DNA of 64,000 nt from Candidatus Rifleibacteriota bacterium (GTDB lineage: Bacteria > Muiribacteriota > Ozemobacteria > Ozemobacterales > Ozemobacteraceae), in contig JADFZL010000024.1 of the NCBI GenBank assembly GCA_015232575.1, positions 1 through 64,000 of the forward strand, written 5' to 3'. A program made the translations under genes and the position numbers. The notes beneath the pieces were generated by a model. It saw nothing but the letters and a program-made list of their open reading frames with translations. It ran no database searches and was not told where the DNA came from. Positions 50,363 to 60,667 of the stretch are shown here, one piece after another; position 1 is the first letter of the stretch, and every line of letters begins with the position of its first letter.

Positions 50363-51183
50363 AGCAAGTGGATAATCTGAATTTTCAATGTCCGAATTGT
50401 ATGATTCCGTTGAAGAAAAATGATTCTTCTTTTGTCTGCCGAGGTTGTCTTAAAGAAGCGCAGATTATTCGGTCGGTTCCTCGAATCGATTTCGGAGCGT
50501 TTCTCATGTCTGAAAGCGATTTTGATCAGGAGAAAAACACTCTTGCATACAGTTTCTATTCGATTCTTTATGGTCCGCTTGCATTGTTGAATTTGATTGC
50601 AGTATGGCGTGGAAGCATCGGAAAACAACTTGTACATTATCAAAATAGTCTTGAATTGAGCAAGGGAGATATTCTTGATACTGCCATTGGTGACGGTTCT
50701 CTGTCAGCACTGGTGTACAATAAGTTCAGAAAAAAAAATGAGGAAAATAAGAATAGATTTTGCATCGGACTGGACATTTCTCCAGACATGCTTCGTAAAG
50801 CCGAAGTACAATTTGCTCCGGTTGTTCGGAAAAGTCTACGGTTCTTATTGCTGAGAGCTGATGCCAAAGCGCTTCCGTTTTCCGACAGATGTTTTAATCA
50901 GGTATTCTGTTACGGTGGACTTCACTCAATTCCTGCTCCCGAAAAAGTGTTGAAAGAATTTTTCAGAGCGTTGAGACCGGGTGGTTTTTTTGCAGGTTCC
51001 GTTCTGCTTACTCCAAGAGGCTGGCTCGGAAAGAAACTTGCAGGAAAATATCTCGAATGGGGAACACTTTCGAATGATTTTTCGTTCGGAGATGTTGAAA
51101 AATTATTCATATCATCTGGATTCACTGATCTTTTGCTTGAAAAGAATGGAGAGACATTGCTGATAAGAGCGAAGAAGCCGTAA
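50350..51183 (+). CDS. SAM-dependent methyltransferase with N-terminal zinc ribbon
   Basis: A 277-residue class I methyltransferase. Residues 1-45 hold a ribbon with FQCPNCMIPL and FVCRGCLKEA, four cysteines likely to bind zinc, as in RlmA-like and other tailoring enzymes. The SAM site is DILDTAIGDGSLS (motif I), CIGLDISPDMLRKAEVQF (acidic end of strand 2) and DAKALPFSDRCFNQVFCYGG (UbiE-like motif IV), then LRPGGFFAGS. It would methylate N, O or C of the pathway product. Encoded between the epimerase-like gene and the giant synthase gene, 28 bases upstream of the latter. Confidence 0.88.
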   Translation: MDFMKQVDNLNFQCPNCMIPLKKNDSSFVCRGCLKEAQIIRSVPRIDFGAFLMSESDFDQEKNTLAYSFYSILYGPLALLNLIAVWRGSIGKQLVHYQNSLELSKGDILDTAIGDGSLSALVYNKFRKKNEENKNRFCIGLDISPDMLRKAEVQFAPVVRKSLRFLLLRADAKALPFSDRCFNQVFCYGGLHSIPAPEKVLKEFFRALRPGGFFAGSVLLTPRGWLGKKLAGKYLEWGTLSNDFSFGDVEKLFISSGFTDLLLEKNGETLLIRAKKP

Positions 51184-51211
51184 AGCGCTGACCAGGAAGG
51201 AATTAATTGTA

Positions 51212-54200
51212 ATGCTGACAAATAATCAGAATATAATGCAGAATGAGAGTCAGAATGTAATGCAGAAAGAAAATCGAAATGTAATGCAGAAAAAAAATCA
51301 AAATCAGAGCAGGATTATGATAAATTCAGGCTTTTTTTTCGCTTTTCCCGGAAAATGGGTCGAAAAAACTGCGCTGAATATTTCGTATAAGAATGGTGTA
51401 GTCCCTTTTGTTGATTTTATTTCACCTTCAATCAAAGATCTTGAATCGCTTTTTGAAGTCTCTGAAAATCCTCTTTTCCTGCGCATTTTCATGCCTTCGG
51501 AAGACATTCTTGAATACATATTAAGAAATTGTGATAAAGTCGGCGGACTGTATCTTGAAGCTTCCTTTTACAAAATGAATAGTGACAGAACTTCTGTTAA
51601 GAGAATTCAGGAATCGGAAATTTCCCTTGGAATAATGGTCACGTGCTGTGCCGACTTTTCGGAGATCAATAGAAATTTTGATCTTCCGATAATTGCTCGC
51701 GGAAACGAATCCGGCGGATGCTGCGGTCCTCTTAGTGCTTATCTGCTTCTTCAATTGTCAGAAAAACAATATAGTACAATAAAACACTTGATTTTTATTG
51801 AAGGAGGCATGGATATTCCGGGGGCTTCTGCTGTAGTTTCCTGTGGTGTTGCCGGAGTTGTTTTTTCTGGTGCATGCTGGGGTTTCAAAGAAGCAGGAGA
51901 AAAACTTTCGTCTGTTTCAAAAAGCTCGCGTTTTAATGATGTGATAAGGATTTCTGATAAAAACGGAGATTCGTTTTCCTTCATTCAGAAACCAAAACCT
52001 GATATGCAAAAGCTCAGAAAAGAATTGTCGGAACAATCACTTTCTGAATGGGTTTTGGGTTTATCAACCGATGCTCTTCCTGCCGGACAGGATGTCGAGT
52101 TTTCAACATGTAATGCATCCCGGTTTGAAACGCTTGAGTCATTTATTGCAAATGCCAAGGCAAGGCTTCTTTCTTCACGTTATGCTAAAATTCCAGAAAA
52201 ATTTGCATTGTCTGAATCAAAACTTGGAAAGATACTCGGGTTTTCTTTGCCAATTATTCAGGGACCTATGGCAAGAATAACTGAGAAACCAGCTTTTCTA
52301 AATGAAATAAAAAAATCCGGTGCGGTGCCGGTGGCTGCATTTTCAAGCATTTCTCCTGATTCAGCAGAAGAAATTCTTTCTGGCTGCGAAAGGGAAGGGT
52401 TTTGTCCGGGAGCGGGTATAATCGGACTTGAGATGCAGGACGAACTGGTCAATAAACAGATTGAAATCTGTCGATCACATAAAATGCCATTTATTCTTGT
52501 TGCAGCACCAAGACCTGCTTTGATAGACAGGCTTCTTGGACTTGGACATAATCTCCTTGTACACGCTCCGCATCCTACTGTGCTGGCAGATTTTGCAGAC
52601 AGAGGAGTCTCAAATTTTATTCTTGAAGGACGGGAATCCGGTGGACACATCGGACCGTTGGCTTCTATGGTTCTCTGGCAATTGTCACTTTCTGCAGTTC
52701 AGAGGAGGGTTAATGCTTCCGATGACCCGAACTCAATCGGAAAATTCCGCATTATTTTCGCCGGTGGAATATCTTCTGGAATTGGAGTAAGATTTTTAGA
52801 AGCACTGCTTTGGCAATATTTCCCTGAAAATGTTCCTGTATGGGGAATTCAACTTGGGACTGCGTACCTTGCGACCCGGGAAATTGTACAAACAGGTGCA
52901 ATGAGTCTGAATTATCGCAACAAAGTTCTCAATGAAGAATTAACTGCCGTTACCGGAGAAACTGTCGGTTTGCGTGCAAGACAAGTTTCAACACCCTTTG
53001 TATCTGGAATAATTGCTTCTGAAGAAGCCGCACTCGAGAAAGGTTTGTCTTTTAATGAACGAAGGCATCTTTTTGAGAGTGAAAACATGGGAAATCTTTT
53101 CAGAGCCGTAAATTCAAAAGAAGGCGATGATGGGTGTTTCATGGCTGGCGAGGCGATAGCCATACTTAATTCCATATTCACAATTGAAAAACTGCACTCT
53201 GAACTACTGAAATTACCTGCTGAAGCGATTGTATCAGTCGATATCTCATCTGAAAAATCTTCAAATAATGAACCGATTGCTGTAATTGGCATGGGATGTG
53301 TTTTCCCTGGCAGTAATTCACCTCAGGAGTATTTCGGAAATATTCTTGCCGGAAAGTGTTTCATTGCGCCTATGCCAGAAGATCGTCTTGAATCTTCAAT
53401 CTTTTTTCACCCCGATAAAACCGAGCCGGTTGCAACTTACAGCAGAATTGCCGGTTTTCTCAGAAATGTAAATTTTGATCCTACTCTTTTTCGTGTTCCG
53501 CCAAGAGCTGCTGCTGCGATGGATCTATCACAGAAATTATCTCTGATGTGCGCTCGCCAGGCTCTTGCCGATGCCGGGTATCTTGATTCCGGGAAAAAAA
53601 TTGACCGTGATAACTTTGGAGTTGTAATCGGGAACAGTATGGGAGGTATGGCAGCTGGAGAAACTCTGAAGGCTGTTTATCTGAATGAGTTGCGGCATCG
53701 TCTGGGCAGAATTGCCGAGGGATACGGATGTGCAGGACTTGTACAAAGAATTCTGAATGAGATGGCGGAAAAGAATCCGGTTGTGGATATTTCTGAAGAT
53801 ACCCTGCCGGGCGAACTAGGCAGCCTTATTGCAGGCAGGATAGCGGCAACTTTTGATCTTCATGGACCAAATTTTACCATAGATGCTGCATGCGGATCTT
53901 CGCTGGCTGCCGTTATTGCCTCCATAAATGCTCTCAGATTAAGACAGATAAATGCTGCATTGTGCGGTGGATCTGATGCTCAGATGGATCCGGGAACATT
54001 TATCAGATTTGCCAAAGTGAGTGCCCTCTCGGGAACAGGTTCTTTCCCGTTTGATCACAGGGCTGATGGTTTTGTAATGGGAGAAGGCAGCGGACTTGTA
54101 CTTCTGAAAAGATTCAGCGATGCAATTGCTGATGGTGACAGAATATACGCACTAATTTTGGGAGTCGGACAGTCAAGCGATGGAAAAGGGAAAGGAATAA

Positions 54201-57200
54201 CCGCTCCTAACCCGGAAGGACAGAAACGTGCAATAACAAGAGCATGGGAAAACGCCGGAAGAAGTTTTGAGGAAATCGGTTATCTTGAAGCTCATGGTAC
54301 TGGAACAAGGGTAGGTGATGAAATAGAACTCAAGGCGGCAGCGTCACTTATTGCCCGAAAATCCAGTACAAATGCTAAAATTCCAGTGGGAAGTATCAAG
54401 GCAAACATTGGCCATTTGAAGGCAGCTGCTGGCATAGCAGGACTTATTAAAACAATATGGATGGTTAATCAGCGCGTTATTCCGCCGCAGATTGCTTTTG
54501 AAAAATTTCCAGAAACCTGGGATACAAAGGACCTTCCTTTCGAAATAGTAACTGAACAGCGCTCCTTTGTCAAAGAAAATTTTCTTGCCGGAGTATCGGG
54601 ATTCGGATTTGGCGGTACAAACCATCATGTTGTGGTAGGAGAAACACCTGTACAGAAAGTGCAGAAGGAAATCGTCATTCCATCACGGGATAAGGTTGCG
54701 CTTGTTTTTCCGGGACAGGGTTCGCAATACATCAATATGCTTTCGACCTGGTTGTCTGAACCTGAGTTCAGAGATACAATTGATGAGGCAGACGAGGTCT
54801 TCCAGACCTCTCAGCCGGGGTTCGGAAAACTGTCTGAAATAATTTTTCCGGATAAAAATCATTCTTCAGACCTGGAGAGCAGGTTACAGAATACTCTGAT
54901 TGCACAACCAGCAATTTTGTCGGTCTGCATCGGATTGCTGAAAGTTGCCCGGAAAAAGGGACTTAAGTTTGACATGGCTTTAGGTCATAGTCTTGGTGAA
55001 TATGCCGCTTTGTTTTCAGCCGGAACGTTTACGCTGCGAAGTCTTCTTGAAATAGTCTGTTTGCGGGCTCAGTACATGTCTTCATTCTCGGGAAATGACT
55101 TTGGAGCAATGGGAGTAATTGCTCTGCCGGTTTCTGAAATATCTGAACTGATTAATAAATCCCCTGGATACGTAATTGCTGCAAATATTAACTCACCAAA
55201 GCAGACGGTCATTAGTGGTGAGACAATAGCTGTAGAAGCTATTCTGGAGCATTTTAGCGGAAAGGGAATTCCAGCAAAAAAACTGAATGTTTCTGCAGCT
55301 TTTCATTCTAAAATAGTTTCAAATGCTGCATCACTTTATCGGCAGACACTTGGCACATTTTCATTCAATTCTCCTGAAATTATGATACCTTCAAATCTTT
55401 CCGGAGAATGGTATCCGGTTTCATCTGATGAAAACTGGCGTGAAAAAATGATTGACATGCTTGTAAGACAACTTATGAATCCGGTTGATTTTGTAAATCA
55501 GATTGAAAGAGCGTATTCTTCCGGCATACGAACATTTGTGGAAGTCGGTCCGAAAAATATTCTGACAAGGCTTATCTCTGAAATACTTGGTTCACGACAG
55601 CATATCTGCATAAACCTTGACCACCCGTCAAAAGATTCCCGGGAACTGCTTGAAAAAGCATTAATTACTATTTCCGAACAGCAGAATGAGTTTGTTCCTT
55701 CGGTTAATGTCTCATCTGTAATCGCCAGAAGCCAGACAGAATCATCTGAAAAGGTTCAAAAGGATTTGCGGATATCACCTGAAATGAGTATTGAAGATAC
55801 GGTTCTTTCTGTTATAGAGGAAATTTCAGGTTATCCGAAATCAATGATAAAGCCGGATCTTGACCTTGAAGCAGACCTCGGTATTGATACACTTAAAATT
55901 TTTGAGATAGGTGGAAGATTGAGAAGTATTTATCCTAACGTTTCAAGAAAAAAAGTGGAGCTTATTCAGTTGCGTACAATGAAAGGGATTTTAAATATTT
56001 TCAGAAATGCCACCGATCAAAATTCTGATGCCACAGAGCTTATTTCAGAAACGCCCTCTGAAAAAAATCATCCGAAAACCGGAATAAAATCCCTTCAGCG
56101 CTTTTTGCTTCAAACTCTTCGCGGAAAGCTTGATTTTGCTGCATATCCCTCAATTAACTGGACAGAGAATATGCATCTGACAATTAAATCTTCAGATAAT
56201 TCAATGTGGAACGAAAATTTTGTCAGACAGCTTTCTCTAAGCAAAATTTCTGCAAATGTTTGGAACCCTCAATCTGCTGACTTCGAAATGCTTGAAAACG
56301 GCAAACTTCCATCTGAACTTGGAAACTGCGAAATTTATGTACATACAATTACTGCAGGGCATTTTTCGAGAAAAACCAGGCGCTCGTTTTATCAGAAAGA
56401 AATATTGTCACTATTTTTAATCTGTCGTTTGCTCGGAAAGCGCCTGAAAGCCCTTGTTATTCTATTTGATACTTTTCATTCATCTGGCACTGGTTTTCTT
56501 ACTGGAGTACTGCCAGCGTTTTGTCAGAGCGTTGAAAAAGATTTTCCCGGATTGATGGCAAGAGCAGTTTCGATTGAAAAATTCAGTGAAGATGAATCGG
56601 AGATGAAAAGAATTGTTGATCACTGTCTGATTACTGGACTTCCGAGTTTTGTCGGATTGTCTTTAAACGATGAAATCACATTCCAGGAAGCTATACCCAA
56701 AAAAATAACTTCATCCGAAGAACATCTGTCTGCCCTGAAGAGGTACCTGAATTCAGAAAGTGTAGTACTTGCAACGGGCGGTGGCTCAGGTATTACTGCA
56801 CATGTATTGAGAAAACTTGCACAGGAATATCAACCGCGCCTTATAATCCTTGGACGTTCTTCTGAAAGGAACGAACTTGCCAGAGAGTTCCGAAATCTTG
56901 GTTCGGAAGTATGGTATATTTCATGCGATCTTTCAGATGGTCCGGCAGTTGACAGGGCTGCTGAGCTGATAAAAAAGGTTACGTCACACATAGATCTTCT
57001 TGTACACGGTGCAGGTATTGAGATCAGCCGTAATCTTGCAAACAAAACTCCAGAAGAGATCGACAAGGTTTATCGTGTAAAAGTTGCTGGGTTGGTTAAT
57101 CTCCTGGACGCTGTCGGAGAGGAAAATGTCGGCACTGTTGCAAGCTTTTCCTCTGTGGCTTCGTTTTATGGAAACCCGGGACAGGTAGATTATGCTGCAG

Positions 57201-59068
57201 CAAACGGCTTTCTTAACCAGTTCGCTGGTTCTGGAAAAACACGTTTTCTGACTCTTGCCTGGTCAGCCTGGGAAAAAATCGGAATGGCTTCCAGAGGCCC
57301 GGTATATGAAATTCTCAAATCAAATGAAGTTGAGTTTATCGATCCTGATATTGGAGTTGACTTCTTTCTGAAAGAACTGAACGACTTTTTGCACAACACT
57401 TCCGAAAAACTCAGAACTGTTGGATTTTTCGGACAGCTTGGTGATGCTCTGGGAGCGTCTGTTTCACATCCAAAGCTGCTTTCTTCTGAAATCGGGAGCT
57501 TTCTGGTCGATCCGGTCGCTGACCCCTGGCTGAAAGATCATTCCATTGATGGACGTGTTATTGTTCCTGCAGTGATATCTCTTTCGGGTTTGATTGAAGG
57601 GCTTTTACCTCCGAATGGCAAATATCCAGACTGGATTTCATTTGAAAATCTTCGATTTTTTGTACCGGTTAAAACTTCGTTTTCTGAATCTGTTAAATTC
57701 CAGATTAGGAAAACATCCTCAGAATACGAACTTTGGGCGGGTCAGGCCAGTGATACTTCCAATTCACGTATGAGATTACATTTGTCATGCAGACCAGATT
57801 TTATCCCACCCGATATGGCAGAAAAAAACAGATGGCGCGATGATGTCTATCGTATGAAACTGTTGCTTTCGGAAAGTGACCTTCCGTTTACCCTTGAAGG
57901 TGAAGTCTCGGAAAAAGAAAACCTGAAACATGTACTTTTTCATGGTCCAGCTTTTCAAGTTCTGGACAGAGTCAGGCAATGGAATCAGACCGTTTTGCTA
58001 GGGATTCCGGGAAATCCGGTTCAGGAATCAGAAATTTATCCGCTGTCAGGCAGTCGAAAGTGGCCGTTTCTTTTGGAATCGGCACTTCATGGAGCCGGAA
58101 TCTACAGCCTTATCAGGGTTTCCAGCAGAAAATTCACATTCCCCAGCACAGTAGGAAGAATTGATATTGATGTCGAAGCTGCAATGAAACCAGGCGAGAA
58201 GAAAGTATTTGCTGAATTTCTCGAACGTACAATTGACAAATCAGCTCTAATGCCACTTGTATACTGTCGTTACAATGTATATGTTACGGACTCCGAAGAC
58301 AAACCTGTTATTCGCCTTTCAGACCTTCGAATGATAGCCGGGCAGGATGAACCTGCTGAAAAACTCAGTATTTTTACAATTGGAGCTCCTATTGTAATCT
58401 GTGACAGGAGTTTCATGGCTGTGAAATTTTCCGATGCAGAGCGAATCCTCGGTAATGAAGCAGTTTTGCGTGATATTCTGACCGCTGATGAGCTGAAGAT
58501 ATTCCAGAATCTAGATGTTAAGAAAAGAAAGATTGAATGGCTTTCAGGAAGAATGGCACTTAAAATACTTGTACGTGACTACATATTACGTGGTAGAAAA
58601 ATACTGATCGGATTGAATGATTTTTCAATTAAAACTGGCGGGAATATGCCAGAATTAATTCCTGAAAAATCAGTTTCCGATAAGGTGGCTGAAATACTTT
58701 TCAGTTTGCGGGCTTCTATTTCGCACGGCGAAGAAATTGGAGCTGCAGTCGTTTTTCCCTCAAATATTGGTTTGGATATTGAACGAATGAGAAAGTTGGA
58801 TAAAAATGATATCGAAAACTTCCTTAATCCAGAAGAGATTGCTTCGTCGCCACCAGGCGAAGAAATAACGCTCTGGACAGCAAAAGAAGCTGTGTCGAAG
58901 GTTCTCGGACTTGGTTTTGCCGTAAAGGATTTTCGCAGGATAACTCTGCACGATTTTGGTTTTGGTGAGCCCTATACAGCAGTATATACCCCAACCGGTA
59001 AGCGATTCACGGTTGTTACGATAAAAGATCGAAGGAGGACAGCGTCAATTGTCACATCAGAAGCGTAA
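51212..59068 (+). CDS. Giant PUFA/PKS-like synthase: NPD-NPD-KS-AT-ACP-KR-DH-PPTase
   Basis: A 2618-residue iterative synthase. An Asn/Gln-rich repeat opens the N-terminus (residues 1-35). NPD-type flavin domain 1 (about 35-260) reads ESGGCCGP where domain 2 (about 335-640) has the canonical ESGGHIGP, so domain 1 may be inactive; domain 2 probably acts as PfaD-like enoyl reductase. KS (about 690-1150): C894 in DAACGSS, EAHGTGT, NIGHLKAAAG. AT (about 1160-1480): S1260 in GHSLGEY. One ACP (about 1515-1600) reads EADLGIDTLK, with T1560 where the phosphopantetheine Ser is expected. KR (about 1850-2060): GGGSGIT, Y1994. DH (about 2085-2370): H2110 in DHSIDGRVIVP. Sfp-type PPTase (about 2400-2618): D2522 in GLDIER, WTAKEAVSK. 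It should build a reduced acyl chain. Confidence 0.9.
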   Translation: MLTNNQNIMQNESQNVMQKENRNVMQKKNQNQSRIMINSGFFFAFPGKWVEKTALNISYKNGVVPFVDFISPSIKDLESLFEVSENPLFLRIFMPSEDILEYILRNCDKVGGLYLEASFYKMNSDRTSVKRIQESEISLGIMVTCCADFSEINRNFDLPIIARGNESGGCCGPLSAYLLLQLSEKQYSTIKHLIFIEGGMDIPGASAVVSCGVAGVVFSGACWGFKEAGEKLSSVSKSSRFNDVIRISDKNGDSFSFIQKPKPDMQKLRKELSEQSLSEWVLGLSTDALPAGQDVEFSTCNASRFETLESFIANAKARLLSSRYAKIPEKFALSESKLGKILGFSLPIIQGPMARITEKPAFLNEIKKSGAVPVAAFSSISPDSAEEILSGCEREGFCPGAGIIGLEMQDELVNKQIEICRSHKMPFILVAAPRPALIDRLLGLGHNLLVHAPHPTVLADFADRGVSNFILEGRESGGHIGPLASMVLWQLSLSAVQRRVNASDDPNSIGKFRIIFAGGISSGIGVRFLEALLWQYFPENVPVWGIQLGTAYLATREIVQTGAMSLNYRNKVLNEELTAVTGETVGLRARQVSTPFVSGIIASEEAALEKGLSFNERRHLFESENMGNLFRAVNSKEGDDGCFMAGEAIAILNSIFTIEKLHSELLKLPAEAIVSVDISSEKSSNNEPIAVIGMGCVFPGSNSPQEYFGNILAGKCFIAPMPEDRLESSIFFHPDKTEPVATYSRIAGFLRNVNFDPTLFRVPPRAAAAMDLSQKLSLMCARQALADAGYLDSGKKIDRDNFGVVIGNSMGGMAAGETLKAVYLNELRHRLGRIAEGYGCAGLVQRILNEMAEKNPVVDISEDTLPGELGSLIAGRIAATFDLHGPNFTIDAACGSSLAAVIASINALRLRQINAALCGGSDAQMDPGTFIRFAKVSALSGTGSFPFDHRADGFVMGEGSGLVLLKRFSDAIADGDRIYALILGVGQSSDGKGKGITAPNPEGQKRAITRAWENAGRSFEEIGYLEAHGTGTRVGDEIELKAAASLIARKSSTNAKIPVGSIKANIGHLKAAAGIAGLIKTIWMVNQRVIPPQIAFEKFPETWDTKDLPFEIVTEQRSFVKENFLAGVSGFGFGGTNHHVVVGETPVQKVQKEIVIPSRDKVALVFPGQGSQYINMLSTWLSEPEFRDTIDEADEVFQTSQPGFGKLSEIIFPDKNHSSDLESRLQNTLIAQPAILSVCIGLLKVARKKGLKFDMALGHSLGEYAALFSAGTFTLRSLLEIVCLRAQYMSSFSGNDFGAMGVIALPVSEISELINKSPGYVIAANINSPKQTVISGETIAVEAILEHFSGKGIPAKKLNVSAAFHSKIVSNAASLYRQTLGTFSFNSPEIMIPSNLSGEWYPVSSDENWREKMIDMLVRQLMNPVDFVNQIERAYSSGIRTFVEVGPKNILTRLISEILGSRQHICINLDHPSKDSRELLEKALITISEQQNEFVPSVNVSSVIARSQTESSEKVQKDLRISPEMSIEDTVLSVIEEISGYPKSMIKPDLDLEADLGIDTLKIFEIGGRLRSIYPNVSRKKVELIQLRTMKGILNIFRNATDQNSDATELISETPSEKNHPKTGIKSLQRFLLQTLRGKLDFAAYPSINWTENMHLTIKSSDNSMWNENFVRQLSLSKISANVWNPQSADFEMLENGKLPSELGNCEIYVHTITAGHFSRKTRRSFYQKEILSLFLICRLLGKRLKALVILFDTFHSSGTGFLTGVLPAFCQSVEKDFPGLMARAVSIEKFSEDESEMKRIVDHCLITGLPSFVGLSLNDEITFQEAIPKKITSSEEHLSALKRYLNSESVVLATGGGSGITAHVLRKLAQEYQPRLIILGRSSERNELAREFRNLGSEVWYISCDLSDGPAVDRAAELIKKVTSHIDLLVHGAGIEISRNLANKTPEEIDKVYRVKVAGLVNLLDAVGEENVGTVASFSSVASFYGNPGQVDYAAANGFLNQFAGSGKTRFLTLAWSAWEKIGMASRGPVYEILKSNEVEFIDPDIGVDFFLKELNDFLHNTSEKLRTVGFFGQLGDALGASVSHPKLLSSEIGSFLVDPVADPWLKDHSIDGRVIVPAVISLSGLIEGLLPPNGKYPDWISFENLRFFVPVKTSFSESVKFQIRKTSSEYELWAGQASDTSNSRMRLHLSCRPDFIPPDMAEKNRWRDDVYRMKLLLSESDLPFTLEGEVSEKENLKHVLFHGPAFQVLDRVRQWNQTVLLGIPGNPVQESEIYPLSGSRKWPFLLESALHGAGIYSLIRVSSRKFTFPSTVGRIDIDVEAAMKPGEKKVFAEFLERTIDKSALMPLVYCRYNVYVTDSEDKPVIRLSDLRMIAGQDEPAEKLSIFTIGAPIVICDRSFMAVKFSDAERILGNEAVLRDILTADELKIFQNLDVKKRKIEWLSGRMALKILVRDYILRGRKILIGLNDFSIKTGGNMPELIPEKSVSDKVAEILFSLRASISHGEEIGAAVVFPSNIGLDIERMRKLDKNDIENFLNPEEIASSPPGEEITLWTAKEAVSKVLGLGFAVKDFRRITLHDFGFGEPYTAVYTPTGKRFTVVTIKDRRRTASIVTSEA

Positions 59069-60647
59069 ACTTTTATTAACTTCGGTTTTTAAGCCATTTG
59101 GGGTTGATGATGAGTTTGGAAAGAAAGAAAATGTTCTTGAGCCGATGCATAATCAGGTGACGCGTGCTCAGGAAATATTTTCTATCAGGTCGCACAATCC
59201 GACTTTTGCACTCCGACTCCTTGCAGAAAACATCAAAACTCCCGTAACAGTAATGGACTTCCCGACACAGGATGAATTCATTGCTGAATTGAAAAGCGGA
59301 AACTATTCGGATGTTGGGATTTCCTTTATTGTACCGAATTTTGATAAAGCCCGACAAATGGCTTCTCTTACAAGAACATACAGTCCGCAATCTAAGATTA
59401 TTCTCGGAGGTCATGGAGTAACTGTTCCAGATATTGAAAAACTTGTTTCTTTTGATGAAATCTGTTTTGGAGAAGGAGTAAGCTGGTTGCGCAGCTATTT
59501 TCAGGAATCTGAGGGGTTGCCGATTGTTCACCCGATAATGAAAATGGATTTTGCCCGGAAACTTTGCGGAATTCCTTCACCGAATGTGAAATCGGTTCTG
59601 ATTCCGGGTGTTGGTTGTCCATATAGATGCGATTTTTGTTGTACAAGTCATTTTTTTAAAGGATATACAAGTTTTTTCAGAAGCAACGAAGCATTATTTC
59701 AGGCAATGATTGATATTTCTAATAAACTTGGTACAAATGAGTTTTTTGTGTTAGACGAAAATATTCTCAAGGATAAGGACAAAATTTACGAACTTGCGGC
59801 ATTGATGCGTAAACATGAAAGAAGGTTCCGGCTGGATGTTTTTGCTTCGCTTGATGCCCTGGCTGCTATGCCGGTTGAAAAACTTGTGGAAGCAGGAATT
59901 GAGTTCGTCTGGGTTGGAATTGAAAGTCGCGAAAACATTTATTCAAAAACCAGGGGAATTGATGCAAGGGATGTATTTATTAAACTCCGAAAACACGGCA
60001 TTTCAGTTCTGACATCCAGTATTCTGTTTTTGGACCACCACACCCAGGCGAATATCTGGGACGACATAGATTATACAATTTCACTCGGTGCTGATTTCAT
60101 ACAGTTTATGCAGCTTGGACCGCTTCCACGGACGGCATTATATGACAGATTGGAAAAAAGTGACAGAATAATGCACGATGTTCCATATATGGAATGGCAT
60201 GGACAGGACAAAATCTGGTTCAAGCATCCGATTTTTTCGCGTGAACAATCCAAAAACATTCTTGATGTGGCATTCAAAAAAGAATATAATGCGCTTGGGC
60301 CAACGCTGATGAGGATAGCTGAAACCAAAATGATGGCAGTTGAAAACGGAGTCGTGGTAAAGGGTGACACTTTTATGGAAGCAAGGTACCAGGATCAAGT
60401 GAAATATGTACTACAGTTTCGTCCGCTTTTGCCGCTTTTTGAAAAATTTGCTCCGAATGAAAAAATCCAGAGGCAGGCAAAAAAAATCACTGAGTGGTTC
60501 AACAGAAGATTTGGAAAACAGTCTTTCTCTGATGCTGCACAGTCCCTTGCAGCATTGTTTCTGGCGAGGGTTGAGCAGAAAAAACTACGATTACACCTTC
60601 CGGTGAGCCAACCTCCCACTTTCATTGAACGTTATAGAATGTCATAA
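59049..60647 (+). CDS. B12-binding radical SAM enzyme (second in operon)
   Basis: A 532-residue protein starting TTG 59049, overlapping the synthase gene by 20 bases with AAGGAGG ten bases upstream. The N-terminal B12-binding-like region has DVGISFIVPNFDKARQMA and KIILGGHGVTVPDIEKL, then DEICFGEGVSWL. The radical SAM cluster is GVGCPYRCDFCCTSHFF near residue 195. The later half has FVWVGIESRENIYSKTRGI and a helical C-terminus. It resembles the uncharacterised B12-rSAM group that modifies lipids and natural products (methylation, cyclisation). Co-translation with the synthase ties it to the acyl product. Confidence 0.86.
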   Translation: MSHQKRKLLLTSVFKPFGVDDEFGKKENVLEPMHNQVTRAQEIFSIRSHNPTFALRLLAENIKTPVTVMDFPTQDEFIAELKSGNYSDVGISFIVPNFDKARQMASLTRTYSPQSKIILGGHGVTVPDIEKLVSFDEICFGEGVSWLRSYFQESEGLPIVHPIMKMDFARKLCGIPSPNVKSVLIPGVGCPYRCDFCCTSHFFKGYTSFFRSNEALFQAMIDISNKLGTNEFFVLDENILKDKDKIYELAALMRKHERRFRLDVFASLDALAAMPVEKLVEAGIEFVWVGIESRENIYSKTRGIDARDVFIKLRKHGISVLTSSILFLDHHTQANIWDDIDYTISLGADFIQFMQLGPLPRTALYDRLEKSDRIMHDVPYMEWHGQDKIWFKHPIFSREQSKNILDVAFKKEYNALGPTLMRIAETKMMAVENGVVVKGDTFMEARYQDQVKYVLQFRPLLPLFEKFAPNEKIQRQAKKITEWFNRRFGKQSFSDAAQSLAALFLARVEQKKLRLHLPVSQPPTFIERYRMS

Positions 60648-60667
60648 AAAATTATAAGGTGAGTGGA

